This document shows positions 26,990-35,961 of a DNA stretch of 64,000 bases, piece by piece. Position 1 is the stretch's first letter, and each line of letters opens with the position of its first letter. Source of the DNA: Nereida sp965655635 (lineage in GTDB: Bacteria; Pseudomonadota; Alphaproteobacteria; Rhodobacterales; Rhodobacteraceae); the NCBI RefSeq assembly GCF_965655635.1, contig NZ_CBFHHE010000002.1:71966-135965 (forward strand), written 5' to 3'. The translations under genes and the position numbers were made by a program. Below the pieces are notes generated by a model. That model was not told the origin of the DNA. It searched no databases and saw only the letters and a list, made by a program, of their open reading frames with translations.

Positions 26990-27895
26990 ATGCATATTGA
27001 GTTTCGCCATCTACGCACGATCAAAGCGATCCACGAAGCCGGTGGGCTGTCGGCTGCCGCGGATAGGCTCAACATTACCCAATCTGCGCTGAGCCATCAG
27101 ATCAAAGGCCTCGAGGATCAAGCGCAAGTTGAGTTGTTTATCCGGCGTTCAAAGCCGTTGAAATTGTCGGCGGCGGGCATGAAGCTGTTGGGACTGGCTG
27201 AGCAAGTGTTGCCTCAGGTCGCAGCGCTTGAGGCTGAGTTTGCGGGCATTGAGCAGGGCCGCGCAGGACGTCTTCATATAGCGATCGAGTGTCACGCTTG
27301 TTTTGAGTGGTTGTTTCCGGTGCTTGAGAAATTCCGCAAAGCCTGGCCTGACGTGGATGTTGATATTTTACCCGGTTTGGCCTTTGACGCGCTTCCCGCG
27401 TTGCAAAAGGAAAAAGTTGATCTTGTTGTATCGTCAGATCCGGCGGATTTGGTTGGTGTCGATTTCACACCTCTTTTTGATTACGACGCGGTTTTTGTTG
27501 CCTCGAACCAGCACCCGCTGGCCAGCAAGCCTTTTGTCGATGCCGAGGATTTTCGCGGTGAAACTCTGATAACCTATCCTGTTGAACGCTCGCGGCTTGA
27601 TGTTTTCTCACAGCTTTTGATCCCTGCAAAAGTTGAACCCGCAGAGGTCCGTCAAGCGGAACTGACGGCCGTCATCTTGTTGTTGGTTGCCTCAAATCGC
27701 GGGGTGGCGGTGTTGCCTGATTGGGTCGTGCGCGAGGTGAAATACTCGTCTGACTATGTGACGCGGCCGCTGACAGAAACAGGCATTACGCGCAGGCTTT
27801 ACGCAGCCACACGTAGCAACGAGACCACGCTACCCTACATGGCTCATCTGCTAAAGCTGGCTGGCATTGAAGCGGTTAAACTTCAGCGCCAGTAG
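26990..27895 (+). CDS. metR: LysR-family regulator, MetR-like
   Basis: A 301-residue LysR regulator. The N-terminal helix-turn-helix spans about residues 1-60 (HLRTIKAIHEAGGLSAAADRL then TQSALSHQIKGLEDQ). The effector domain starts near residue 90 with GRLHIAIECHACFEWLFPVLEKF, the IxCHxCFxWL stretch I associate with MetR, which senses homocysteine. Divergent orientation from metF and the box at 26949 support the role. An upstream in-frame start at 26822 would run through metF and is rejected. Confidence 0.88.
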   Translation: MHIEFRHLRTIKAIHEAGGLSAAADRLNITQSALSHQIKGLEDQAQVELFIRRSKPLKLSAAGMKLLGLAEQVLPQVAALEAEFAGIEQGRAGRLHIAIECHACFEWLFPVLEKFRKAWPDVDVDILPGLAFDALPALQKEKVDLVVSSDPADLVGVDFTPLFDYDAVFVASNQHPLASKPFVDAEDFRGETLITYPVERSRLDVFSQLLIPAKVEPAEVRQAELTAVILLLVASNRGVAVLPDWVVREVKYSSDYVTRPLTETGITRRLYAATRSNETTLPYMAHLLKLAGIEAVKLQRQ

Positions 27896-27901
27896 CACGA
27901 T

Positions 27902-29317
27902 TTAACGCGCAGCGATCACTTGCGCCTCGACAGCAGCGATCACGTCGTGGATTGTTTGCGATGTGGTACGGTGGTTCACGATCGCCGCACGCAAACAGTT
28001 TTTGCCATCAACCGTCGTGGTCGAGAACACGGCATCACCAGACAGTTGCAAGGCCGCTGCGATATCAGATGCGTCACCCGCATTTGGCGTAAAAACACAC
28101 AGGTTTGAGATGACAGGATGGGCGAGCGTTAGATGGGGAGAGGCCTCAACCAACTCGCCCATCAACGTAGCCTGATCACAGTTGTCGGTGATGGCGGCGC
28201 TTATTGTATCGCAGTCGTGGGTTTTGAGCGTGGTCCAGAGTTTAAGCGCGCGCATCCCGCGGCTAAGTTCGGTGCCGTAATCCGTGGGCCACCAGTCCCC
28301 CGCACCAATCCCTGCGGATTGCGCGGTCAAATATTCTGCACGATCCGAGAATGTCGCGCGGTGCAGATCATGATCACGTAGCAAACACGCGCCGCAATCG
28401 TATTGCACACCCAACCACTTGTGCCCGTCCAGCGCGATGGAATTGGCATGCTCAATACCGCTCGCAAGGACGCTTAGGCGTGGTGCGGCGATGCGGATCC
28501 AAAACCCGAAAGCCGCATCAACGTGCAACCATGTGCTATGCTCTTGGGCGATACGCGAAAGAGTGTTCAGATCATCATAAGTGCCGGTGTTCACGCTTCC
28601 GGCGGTGCCCACAATTGCCAACGGCACAATGCCAGCGGCGGTGTCTTGGTTCAGCTGTGTTTGCAGCGCGTCCGCATCCATCGCCCCGTCTTTCAAGGCG
28701 ATCTGGCAAACGGCGTCCCCACCAAAGCCAAGAATTTCCATGGCCTGTTTGATGCAGCTATGTGCACCTTTGGCGATATACACACGCACTGGGGGTAAAT
28801 TTTGAACGCCCGTTTTGCGGACATTTGCGCCAAACCGTGATACTTTTGCTGCAGACAGCGCATAGATTGTGGCCTGCGATGTGCCCGTGGTCAGGATGCC
28901 GCTTGCATTTTCGCCTAGTCCCGCCAAATCGGTCAGCCAGCGGATGCATTCTTTTTCAATACGGATCCCCCCATGATCGCGGCCTCCGCAGTTCGAATTC
29001 ATCGCGGCCGCCACCATTTCTGAGGCCAGCCCCATGGCTTGGCCTGTGCCGTGGACCCATCCAAAGAACGCTGGATGCGTGTTGCCGGTGGAGGCGGGCA
29101 TGATTGTGTCTGTCAATAAACTGGTCACATCACCGCGCGTTGGCGTGTCGAGCGATATGGCCGCGTCAAACCCATCGGGAACAGGCCGCCATGGATGGTT
29201 TCGGGCATTTTCAAGGTGATCGACGCAGGCATCAAGGACCTGATGCATCTCGGCGCGAAACGCTGTCCAGTCACTTGGGTCCATCCGGTTGCCTTCATGA
29301 AGGTTCTTGTTTGTCAT
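27902..29317 (-). CDS. PLP-dependent group II decarboxylase (aromatic amino acid/glutamate decarboxylase family)
   Basis: A 471-residue decarboxylase of the DDC/GAD family. HPAFFGWVHGTG near residues 81-92, TTGTSQATIYAL near 143-154, LHVDAAFGFW near 264-273 with the PLP Asp, and the Schiff-base Lys300 in ALDGHKWLG are all present. Substrates in the family include tryptophan, tyrosine, DOPA, glutamate and 2,4-diaminobutyrate; the sequence does not decide. The ATG at 29317 has GGAG 9 bp upstream; a second good candidate is ATG 29284. Monocistronic, converging on metR. Confidence 0.85.
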   Translation of the reverse strand: MTNKNLHEGNRMDPSDWTAFRAEMHQVLDACVDHLENARNHPWRPVPDGFDAAISLDTPTRGDVTSLLTDTIMPASTGNTHPAFFGWVHGTGQAMGLASEMVAAAMNSNCGGRDHGGIRIEKECIRWLTDLAGLGENASGILTTGTSQATIYALSAAKVSRFGANVRKTGVQNLPPVRVYIAKGAHSCIKQAMEILGFGGDAVCQIALKDGAMDADALQTQLNQDTAAGIVPLAIVGTAGSVNTGTYDDLNTLSRIAQEHSTWLHVDAAFGFWIRIAAPRLSVLASGIEHANSIALDGHKWLGVQYDCGACLLRDHDLHRATFSDRAEYLTAQSAGIGAGDWWPTDYGTELSRGMRALKLWTTLKTHDCDTISAAITDNCDQATLMGELVEASPHLTLAHPVISNLCVFTPNAGDASDIAAALQLSGDAVFSTTTVDGKNCLRAAIVNHRTTSQTIHDVIAAVEAQVIAAR

Positions 29318-29388
29318 GAGTTACAACTCCTTGCGTGATGGTGGATGACGTTCTATAGCCGCGGCTTGAGCTTTATAGGAGTTGAGCC

Positions 29389-30174
29389 ATGCAGGGCAGT
29401 GCCAATCTTAATGTAATGATAAAAACTGCCCGAAAAGCGGGCCGCGCGCTTTTGAAGGATTTTGGAGAGGTCGAACAGCTCCAAGTCAGCGTCAAAGGGG
29501 CGGGCGATTTTGTGACGCGCGCTGATCTGAACGCAGAACAAATCATTCGCGAAGAACTTGTGGAAGCGCGTCCGACCTATGGTTTCTTGGGCGAAGAGAG
29601 CGCCGAGACCGAAGGGCAGGACCCAACCCGCCGCTGGATCGTCGACCCGCTTGATGGCACGACAAATTTTTTGCATGGCCTGCCGCACTGGGCTGTTTCA
29701 ATTGCGCTTGAGCATAAGGGCGTGGTTGTTGCCGGCGTCATTTACGATCCGGTGAAAGATGAATGTTTCTTTGCTGAAAAGGGACAGGGTGCTTGGCTGA
29801 ACGAAAGCCGTATTCGGGTGTCTGGACGCAACCGTTTGATCGAATCAGTTTTTGCAACTGGTTTGCCTTGGGCGGGTCGCGCAGATCTTCCACAGACACT
29901 CCAAGACTTGGGTCGTTTGTTGCCTGCAACATCCGGTGTGCGCCGCTTTGGTGCGGCCTCGCTTGATTTGGCTTATGTGGCGGCTGGCCGCTATGAGGGT
30001 TTTTGGGAGCGCCGCCTTAAGCCGTGGGACATTGCTGCGGGCTTGATCATCGTGACTGAGGGTGGCGGCATGATTGACGCTGTAACAGCAGGTGACGACA
30101 TCATCGGCAGCGGCACAGTGGTTGCCGCAAACAACGAAATCTTCGACAACTTCGCCAAAGTCATCCGCTCTTAA
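29389..30174 (+). CDS. suhB: Inositol monophosphatase family protein (SuhB-like)
   Basis: A 261-residue Mg2+-dependent phosphatase. The metal motifs are all present: FLGEES near residue 62-67, WIVDPLDGTTNFLHGLPHWAVSIAL near 80-104, and LKPWDIAAG near 210-218. GAASLDLAYVAAGRYEGFWE is the usual substrate region. This is the layout of SuhB/IMPase, acting on inositol phosphates and, in SuhB, also influencing rRNA transcription. An AGGAG site precedes the ATG. Converges with the rhomboid gene. Confidence 0.92.
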   Translation: MQGSANLNVMIKTARKAGRALLKDFGEVEQLQVSVKGAGDFVTRADLNAEQIIREELVEARPTYGFLGEESAETEGQDPTRRWIVDPLDGTTNFLHGLPHWAVSIALEHKGVVVAGVIYDPVKDECFFAEKGQGAWLNESRIRVSGRNRLIESVFATGLPWAGRADLPQTLQDLGRLLPATSGVRRFGAASLDLAYVAAGRYEGFWERRLKPWDIAAGLIIVTEGGGMIDAVTAGDDIIGSGTVVAANNEIFDNFAKVIRS

Positions 30175-30203
30175 GGCACGTGCCTGAAGTTTGACCGCTA
30201 GGC

Positions 30204-30947
30204 TTATCTGTGCCGGGTTACGCGCGGGACGTTGCTGCGCGCGTATGTGTATTGCGCTTCTGGGTGGGGCGGCTGCATCTGCCGTACCCGCCAGAATGCA
30301 GGCCCACCGTTTTTGACCCAGTAGGGCACAGTCGCGGCCATCCCGATTATAAAGCCCCCCGCGTGCGCCCAGTAGGCAACGCCCGCGCCAGCAGGCGCAG
30401 TGATCCCGCTAAAGAGTTGAAATGCAAACCACAGCCCCAGCATGATCCACGCGGGTACGGGGATGACTTTGAAGATGATCACCAAGATCAACAAAATATC
30501 CACCCGCGCCTTGGGGTAGAGGAGCAAGTATCCCCCCATCACAGCGGCAATTGCCCCTGATGCGCCGACAGTGGGAATTGTGCTTAGTGGATCAGAAATA
30601 ACATGTGCGAGACCCGCGCCCACACCGCACGCCAGATAGAAAACAGCAAAGCCAAAATGGCCAAATGCGTCTTCCATGTTGTCGCCAAAGATGAACAAAA
30701 AAAGCATGTTTCCAGCCAAATGCATCAGGCCACCATGTAAAAACATGGACGTCACCAACCCCGCAACGTCCAAGCCACCCGTTACCTGATGTGGGATCAG
30801 CGACCACTCCATATAAAGTCGCGTCAGCGCGCGAGGGTCATCCATGATCGACCAATAACTTAGGAAAATGCCGATGTTCAGTGCCATCAACGTGTAGGTC
30901 ACGAATGGCACGCGGCCTGACGGGTTATGATCGCGGATTGGAAACAT
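30204..30947 (-). CDS. Rhomboid-family intramembrane serine protease
   Basis: A 247-residue membrane protein with six or seven helices. The catalytic Ser130 is in VGASGAIAAVMGG and the partner His in YWAHAGGFIIG near 195. HLAGNMLFLFIFGDNMED (near 76-93) is the rhomboid L1-TM2 HxxxN signature. PIRDHNPSGRVPFVTYTLM at the N-terminus is typical of the soil and marine bacterial subgroup. Substrate unknown. Confidence 0.93.
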   Translation of the reverse strand: MFPIRDHNPSGRVPFVTYTLMALNIGIFLSYWSIMDDPRALTRLYMEWSLIPHQVTGGLDVAGLVTSMFLHGGLMHLAGNMLFLFIFGDNMEDAFGHFGFAVFYLACGVGAGLAHVISDPLSTIPTVGASGAIAAVMGGYLLLYPKARVDILLILVIIFKVIPVPAWIMLGLWFAFQLFSGITAPAGAGVAYWAHAGGFIIGMAATVPYWVKNGGPAFWRVRQMQPPHPEAQYTYARSNVPRVTRHR

Positions 30948-31056
30948 ACTCGCAAAGGTGATCTGCGCCTATGCATTGGTCAAGGGCAACAGCGTGCTCG
31001 GCGGACATATACTACCGTGAGAACACATAAGCGCGGCACAAGGTGGCTTCCTTTTG

Positions 31057-32313
31057 ATGCGGGTTCGGCGTATCGCAATGCGTATGAAATACATTCAACT
31101 CTCCGAAGCCAAGACCCTGCCGGTTTGGCGCCAGCCTGTTGCTCTGCTGTTTTTGATGGCGGCCGCGATGCCAATTGCCTTTTCCACATGGTCCGCACTT
31201 CTTAATAACTTTGTGATTGAGGTCGCGGGTTTTGACGGCAGTGACATTGGCTGGCTTCACACGGTGCGGGAAATTCCTGGCTTTTTTGCAATCGGGGTCA
31301 TCGCCGTTTTGATGGTGATGCGTGAGCAGGTTTTGAAAATTGTGTCATTGGTTTTGCTGGGCGTTGCCACAGCTTTGACTGCAAAGTTTCCCTACATGGG
31401 CGGTATTTTGACCCTTACAATGCTAAGCAGCATTGGCTTTCATTACTATGAGACCGTGAACCAATCGCTTCAGTTGCAGTGGATCGATAAGGCGCGTGCG
31501 CCACAAACATTGGGCTGGATCATCGGCGCAGGGTCTGCGGCCACATTGTCTGTCTACATCGGTCTGCAGTTTTTGTGGGAGCCGCTCGGCCTGAGTTATA
31601 ACGCAGTCTATATGACAGGCGGTTTGATCACGGCGTGCCTCGCGATTTTTGCGTATTTTGCCTATCCACAGTTTGAAAGCCCCAACCCACAGCGCAAGGA
31701 GTTCGTTTTGCGCAAACGGTACTGGCTATATTATGCGTTGCAGTTCATGTCCGGCGCGCGCCGTCAGATTTTTGTGGTTTTCGCAGCGTTCATGATGGTT
31801 GAGCGTTTTGGCTACAAAGTGGACGAGATCACAGGGCTTTTGATGATTACTTTGGTAGCGAACATGGTTTTCGCGCCGATGATCGGCAAGGTTGTCGCAG
31901 TCTTCGGCGAGCGCCGCGCATTGGCAGTTGAATATGTGGGACTGTTCGTGGTCTTCGTGGCGTATTCTGGCATTTATTACTTGGGCTGGGGCGTTGTTTT
32001 GGCGGCGTCACTTTACGTGGTAAACCATCTGTTTTTTAGCCTTGCGCTGGCGATTAAAACATATTTTCAGAAAATCGCTGATCCCGCAGATATCGCGCCC
32101 ACGGCGGCTGTAGCGTTCACCATCAACCACATCGCAGCGGTCTTTTTGCCTGCTCTGTTGGGATATGTATGGCTGACATCACCGGGGCTGGTGTTTATCT
32201 TGGCGGCGGGCATGGCTGCTTTGTCGCTTGGCTTGTCCCTGTTGATCCCGCGTCACCCAACACCTGGCAACGAAACTGTGTTTAGCCGCGTGCTGGCCGA
32301 ACCGGCGACCTGA
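31057..32313 (+). CDS. Major facilitator superfamily-type membrane protein
   Basis: About 418 residues with roughly 12 hydrophobic segments in two halves (about residues 25-205 and 225-405). The loop LLVANMVFAPMIGKVVAVFGERRALAVEY near 270-298 resembles the MFS loop following TM8. No substrate motif is recognisable. I use the ATG at 31057 with AAGGTGG 10 bp upstream; ATG 31078 or 31084 are alternatives. It precedes msrA by 44 bp on the same strand, so it may be cotranscribed with the cluster that follows. Confidence 0.78.
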   Translation: MRVRRIAMRMKYIQLSEAKTLPVWRQPVALLFLMAAAMPIAFSTWSALLNNFVIEVAGFDGSDIGWLHTVREIPGFFAIGVIAVLMVMREQVLKIVSLVLLGVATALTAKFPYMGGILTLTMLSSIGFHYYETVNQSLQLQWIDKARAPQTLGWIIGAGSAATLSVYIGLQFLWEPLGLSYNAVYMTGGLITACLAIFAYFAYPQFESPNPQRKEFVLRKRYWLYYALQFMSGARRQIFVVFAAFMMVERFGYKVDEITGLLMITLVANMVFAPMIGKVVAVFGERRALAVEYVGLFVVFVAYSGIYYLGWGVVLAASLYVVNHLFFSLALAIKTYFQKIADPADIAPTAAVAFTINHIAAVFLPALLGYVWLTSPGLVFILAAGMAALSLGLSLLIPRHPTPGNETVFSRVLAEPAT

Positions 32314-32357
32314 TCCTATATCACTGACCAAAGAAGCTGCGGAACGGAGTTTTTGCG

Positions 32358-33008
32358 ATGATGTTATTTCAAAGAAAAAAGATGCAGATGGTAAGTGCGC
32401 AAAATGCGCTTGTGGGGCGCGCTGATCCTATTGCAACGGCTGCGACGCATTTCGTGTCGGGCCGTGATCTGACGATGGAGGTTCCGACAGGCATGGAAGT
32501 GGTGCAGTTTGGCATGGGCTGTTTTTGGGGCGTTGAGCGGATTTTTTGGCAACTTGAAGGCGTATGGCTGACGATGGTTGGCTACGCTGCGGGTTACACA
32601 CCGAACGCCACATATGATGAGGTCTGCACCGGCAAGACAGGGCACAACGAAGTGGTGCGGGTCGTTTATGATCCGGCGGTTATCTCGTTCCAAGAATTGC
32701 TTGTGGCTTTCTGGGAAGGACATGATCCTACCCAAGGTATGCGACAGGGTAATGATCTTGGCACGCAGTACCGCTCGGGAATTTATTGCAGCACCGAGGC
32801 GCAAATGGTTGCGGCGTTACAAAGTAAATCTGCCTATCAAGAGCACCTCGATGCGGCGGGTTTTCCAGCGGTCACCACTGAAATTCTTGAGGCACAAACG
32901 TTCTACTTTGCGGAAGATTATCATCAGCAATATCTGGCGAAAAATCCGGCTGGGTATTGCGGGATCGGCGGAACCGGCGTTAGCTGCCCTGCGGGACTTG
33001 ATGCATGA
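32358..33008 (+). CDS. msrA: Peptide-methionine (S)-S-oxide reductase MsrA
   Basis: A 216-residue MsrA, which reduces methionine S-sulfoxide in proteins. The nucleophile Cys55 is in GMGCFWGVER. GYAAGYTPNATYDEVCTGKTGHNEVVRVVYDP (about 75-106) and FWEGHDPTQGMRQGNDLGTQYRSGIY (about 118-143) are the conserved core. The C-terminal KNPAGYCGIGGTGVSCP holds two Cys able to act as resolving residues. It is 30-40 residues longer at the N-terminus than the minimal enzyme. Its stop overlaps the ATG of the next gene by 4 bp. Confidence 0.96.
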   Translation: MMLFQRKKMQMVSAQNALVGRADPIATAATHFVSGRDLTMEVPTGMEVVQFGMGCFWGVERIFWQLEGVWLTMVGYAAGYTPNATYDEVCTGKTGHNEVVRVVYDPAVISFQELLVAFWEGHDPTQGMRQGNDLGTQYRSGIYCSTEAQMVAALQSKSAYQEHLDAAGFPAVTTEILEAQTFYFAEDYHQQYLAKNPAGYCGIGGTGVSCPAGLDA

Positions 33009-33991
33009 TTAACGTTTTTGATGTTCTGCAGGGGTGCTCGCTTGCGGCAGCTCAGGCTGAAGTAAATGCGAAATTTGCACCAGGCGCCACAGTGCATCTG
33101 GCCTATCCGTTTGAAACGATGCCGGTCGCTGATTTTACCGCGGCTGACGGGGCAGTTGGTGACGGTTCCTCAAAAGGGGGACCGTTAAGCGCGCTCTACA
33201 CTGCGTTTCCCGATCTTGAGCGTCGTCCGTTCATCAAAATGCAGGGCGTCGATACCCATGGTCAAACATGGATTGGCCACTGCGGCCATTACGCGGGTAA
33301 ATTTGCGGCACCCTTCTTGGACATCCCGCCCACGGCGCGCCTTGCGACAATGCGGTTTCACGAGTTCTTTCGCGTTGAAGGCGATCAGATCGTTGAAATG
33401 CAGGCGCTTTGGGACATTCCCGAACTAATGATGCAGGCCGGTGCGTGGCCGATGTCGCCCAGCTTGGGCCGCGAGATGACGGTTTTTGGACCGTCAACTT
33501 GTGACGGTCTGCGCATTGAAGGGGATGGTACTGCGGCATCTGCGGTGGTGGGTGATATGTTGCATCACCTAAGTTTTAACAACGACGGCGAAGATGCGAT
33601 GCGGCTTCCTGCGTTTTGGGATCCGCGCTGTAGCTGGTACGGGCCAGCGGGCATTGGGACTGCGCGCGGGATCGAAGGTTTTCGCAAGCACCATCAAATA
33701 CCGTTTTTGAATGCGATGCCTGATCGCAAGGGTGAGGTCGAAAAGGGGCATTATTTTGCGCAAGGCGACTATGTTGCTTTCACTGCATGGCCCGGTATGG
33801 ATATGACGCTTGATGGCAGTGGATGGCTTGGAATTGCACCATCGGGCAAGCGTATCACTATGCGCAGTCTTGATTTCTGGCGGGTGAAAGACGGTCTTAT
33901 TCGTGAAAACTGGGTGCTTGTTGATTTGCTAGATGCCTACGCTCAGCTTGGCGTGGATGTTCTGGCGCGGATGCGTGAATTAACCCGCTAA
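33005..33991 (+). CDS. Double NTF2/SnoaL-like protein A
   Basis: A 328-residue soluble protein made of two NTF2-like domains. The first (about 1-140) ends in RFHEFFRVEGDQIVEMQALWDIPELMMQAG. The second (about 175-325) has the better SnoaL ending: GIAPSGKRITMRSLDFWRVKDGLIRENWVLVDLLDAYAQLG. SnoaL-type enzymes cyclise or hydrolyse polyketide-like esters, and relatives include dehydratases and epoxide hydrolases; a chemical role cannot be read here. The coding start overlaps the msrA stop (ATGA), implying coupled translation. A second, different double-domain protein is coded at 35961-36911. Confidence 0.75.
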   Translation: MINVFDVLQGCSLAAAQAEVNAKFAPGATVHLAYPFETMPVADFTAADGAVGDGSSKGGPLSALYTAFPDLERRPFIKMQGVDTHGQTWIGHCGHYAGKFAAPFLDIPPTARLATMRFHEFFRVEGDQIVEMQALWDIPELMMQAGAWPMSPSLGREMTVFGPSTCDGLRIEGDGTAASAVVGDMLHHLSFNNDGEDAMRLPAFWDPRCSWYGPAGIGTARGIEGFRKHHQIPFLNAMPDRKGEVEKGHYFAQGDYVAFTAWPGMDMTLDGSGWLGIAPSGKRITMRSLDFWRVKDGLIRENWVLVDLLDAYAQLGVDVLARMRELTR

Positions 33992-34094
33992 GGAAGCGCG
34001 CCTCAAAAGTATCACGGTGAAAGTGGTGGTGTTAAACGAATGGCGCTGCCATATCCGCGTTCCGGCTAAGAAATCTCATCACATCTCTCGACAT

Positions 34095-34112
34095 TTAAGG
34101 TGATCACCCTAA
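34095..34112. promoter_or_regulatory. Palindrome with perfect core GGTGATCACC, candidate operator
   Basis: TTAAGG-TGATCA-CCCTAA is symmetric at 16 of 18 positions, with a perfect 10-bp core at 34099-34108. It lies in the 190 bp gap before the SDR gene, one gene upstream of a LacI-type regulator, and could be its operator. Confidence 0.45.
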
Positions 34113-34149
34113 GGGGATTGTCAGGTGTAAATCTTGGGCGTAGGGTAAT

Positions 34150-34167
34150 CTTGCAAACCTATGCAAG
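34150..34167. promoter_or_regulatory. Perfect inverted repeat CTTGCA-N6-TGCAAG, candidate operator
   Basis: An 18-bp site with perfect 6-bp arms, ending 14 bp before the SDR start codon. A repressor bound here would cover the start region. Its size fits LacI-family operators, though the usual central CG is absent. Confidence 0.45.
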
Positions 34168-34181
34168 AGTGAGTCTGAGCC

Positions 34182-34928
34182 ATGATCCCCAACACCCCGT
34201 CGTTCCGTCTTGATGGCAAACGTGCACTGGTTACTGGCGCATCGCGTGGTATCGGTCTGGGCTGTGCTGCCGCTTTGGCACAAGCAGGAGCGCATGTGGT
34301 CATGGCTGCGCGCGGCATTGCCGAGTTGCAGTCTGCCACAGATGAAATGGCCGCTCAGGGCCTTTCTGTTGAGGCAGTTCAGCTTGATGTGACGGACCTT
34401 GAAGCGGTGCGTAATGTGCTGAAAACACCTGTTGATGTTGTGTGTAATTCCGCCGGTATGGCGCGTCACGGTCCCGCGATTGATGCGCGCTCTGAAGATT
34501 TTGATGCAGTGTCAGAAATTAATTTCAAAGCGGCTTATTTTCTCGCGCAAGAAGCGGCCAAAGGCATGCAGAACGGTGGTTCGATCATTCAGATCAGCAG
34601 CCAAATGGGTCACGTCGGCGGGATGGAACGTGCTGTATATTGCGGCACAAAACACGCCGTTGAGGGCATGACCAAGGCGATGGCCATCGAATGGGGGCCG
34701 CGCAACATTCGCGTGAACACCATTTGTCCGACGTTTATTCGCACACCGTTGACCGAAGCCACTTTTGAAGATCCAGCAAAGCGCGCGTGGATCGAAGAAA
34801 AGATTAAACTGCCCCGTGTGGCCGAGATCGAAGATATTATGGGAGCTGTGGTGTTTTTGGCCACGGACGCCAGTGCGATGGTCACTGGAACGTCTATTTT
34901 AGTGGATGGTGGCTGGACTGCGGGATGA
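34182..34928 (+). CDS. Short-chain dehydrogenase/reductase
   Basis: A 248-residue classical SDR. The cofactor motif TGASRGIG is at 18-25, CNSAG near 88, the catalytic Ser in IQISSQMG near 139, and Tyr153/Lys157 in YCGTK. The C-terminal GTSILVDGGWTAG is the usual family end. The layout resembles gluconate 5-dehydrogenase and 3-oxoacyl reductase types, so an alcohol/ketone on a sugar acid or acyl substrate is possible. It opens a plus-strand run that includes a LacI regulator 25 bp downstream. Confidence 0.9.
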   Translation: MIPNTPSFRLDGKRALVTGASRGIGLGCAAALAQAGAHVVMAARGIAELQSATDEMAAQGLSVEAVQLDVTDLEAVRNVLKTPVDVVCNSAGMARHGPAIDARSEDFDAVSEINFKAAYFLAQEAAKGMQNGGSIIQISSQMGHVGGMERAVYCGTKHAVEGMTKAMAIEWGPRNIRVNTICPTFIRTPLTEATFEDPAKRAWIEEKIKLPRVAEIEDIMGAVVFLATDASAMVTGTSILVDGGWTAG

Positions 34929-34953
34929 TGTATGTGCGCCAACATGGTGCCCA

Positions 34954-35961
34954 ATGAAGGGTAAGGTCACCTCGTTTGATGTGGCGCAGCGGGCGGGTGT
35001 GAGCCAGTCTGCGGTCAGCCGCGTTTTCAGTGGTGCCAGCGCCAGCAAGGCCACCCAAGACAAAGTACGCAGCGCGGCTGATGCCCTTGGATACCGGCCC
35101 AATAGGTTGGCGCGCGGGTTAATTACAGGGCGCTCAAAGATCATTGGGTTGGTCGTGGCTTACCTTGATAATCAGTTTTATCCAGATGCGCTTGAGCGGC
35201 TGAGTAATGTGCTCAAAGAGCAAGGTTACCACATCCTGATATTTACGACCAAAGGCCGCGGCGAAGAGGTCAAACAGACTTTTGATCAGTTAATGGATTA
35301 TCAGGTGGACGGCATCATCGCCGCAAGTGTGGGCATCAGTGACGAGCTGACCAATAAATGCGCTGCTGCTGGTATTCCACTGGTCCTTTTTAACCGTGGT
35401 CACCGGGGCGGTGCATTGGCTCAGGTCACCAGCGACAACCTTCAAGGTGCGGCCAAGATTGGGTCGTTTCTGGCTAAAGGCGGGCATCGGCGGATCGGTC
35501 ATATTTCGGGCTGGATGGGCTCGATCACGGGCCAAGATCGCGCGCAAGGCTTTGCAATTGGGCTACAAGCGGCGGGATCAGAACTGGTGCATCAGATTGA
35601 TGGGATGTACCGCCGCGATACTGCGGCTGAGGCGGCAGAAACTCTGGTGAGTGAGCAGGGTTGCGACGCAATTTTTGTGGGTAATGATCACATGGCATTC
35701 GCGGTGATGGATCATTTGCGCGGCGCAATGAAGATATCTGTGCCAAATGATGTTTCAATCGTCGGATATGATGACGTGTCTATGGCGGCTTGGGGGGCAT
35801 ATGAGCTGACGACCCTTCGTCAGCCCGTAAACCGTATGGTTCATGCAACCGTCGACACTCTTTTAGCGATGATTGAGGACGCAGATGCCTCAGCAGATCA
35901 GATTACAATTGATGGACCCCTCGTGGTCAGAACTTCAGCCAAAGTACCAAAGGAAAACTGA
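34954..35961 (+). CDS. LacI-family transcriptional regulator
   Basis: A 335-residue regulator. The LacI helix-turn-helix (TSFDVAQRAGVSQSAVSRVFSG, hinge YRPNRLARGL) occupies about residues 6-56. The periplasmic-binding-like sensor follows, with IIGLVVAYLDNQFYPDALERL near 64 and VSIVGYDDVSMAAW near 270. Effectors in the family are mostly sugars, nucleosides or sugar acids. The ATG at 34954 starts just before the HTH. Its stop overlaps the next start by one base (TGATG), so it is translated with the downstream catabolic genes. Confidence 0.93.
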   Translation: MKGKVTSFDVAQRAGVSQSAVSRVFSGASASKATQDKVRSAADALGYRPNRLARGLITGRSKIIGLVVAYLDNQFYPDALERLSNVLKEQGYHILIFTTKGRGEEVKQTFDQLMDYQVDGIIAASVGISDELTNKCAAAGIPLVLFNRGHRGGALAQVTSDNLQGAAKIGSFLAKGGHRRIGHISGWMGSITGQDRAQGFAIGLQAAGSELVHQIDGMYRRDTAAEAAETLVSEQGCDAIFVGNDHMAFAVMDHLRGAMKISVPNDVSIVGYDDVSMAAWGAYELTTLRQPVNRMVHATVDTLLAMIEDADASADQITIDGPLVVRTSAKVPKEN

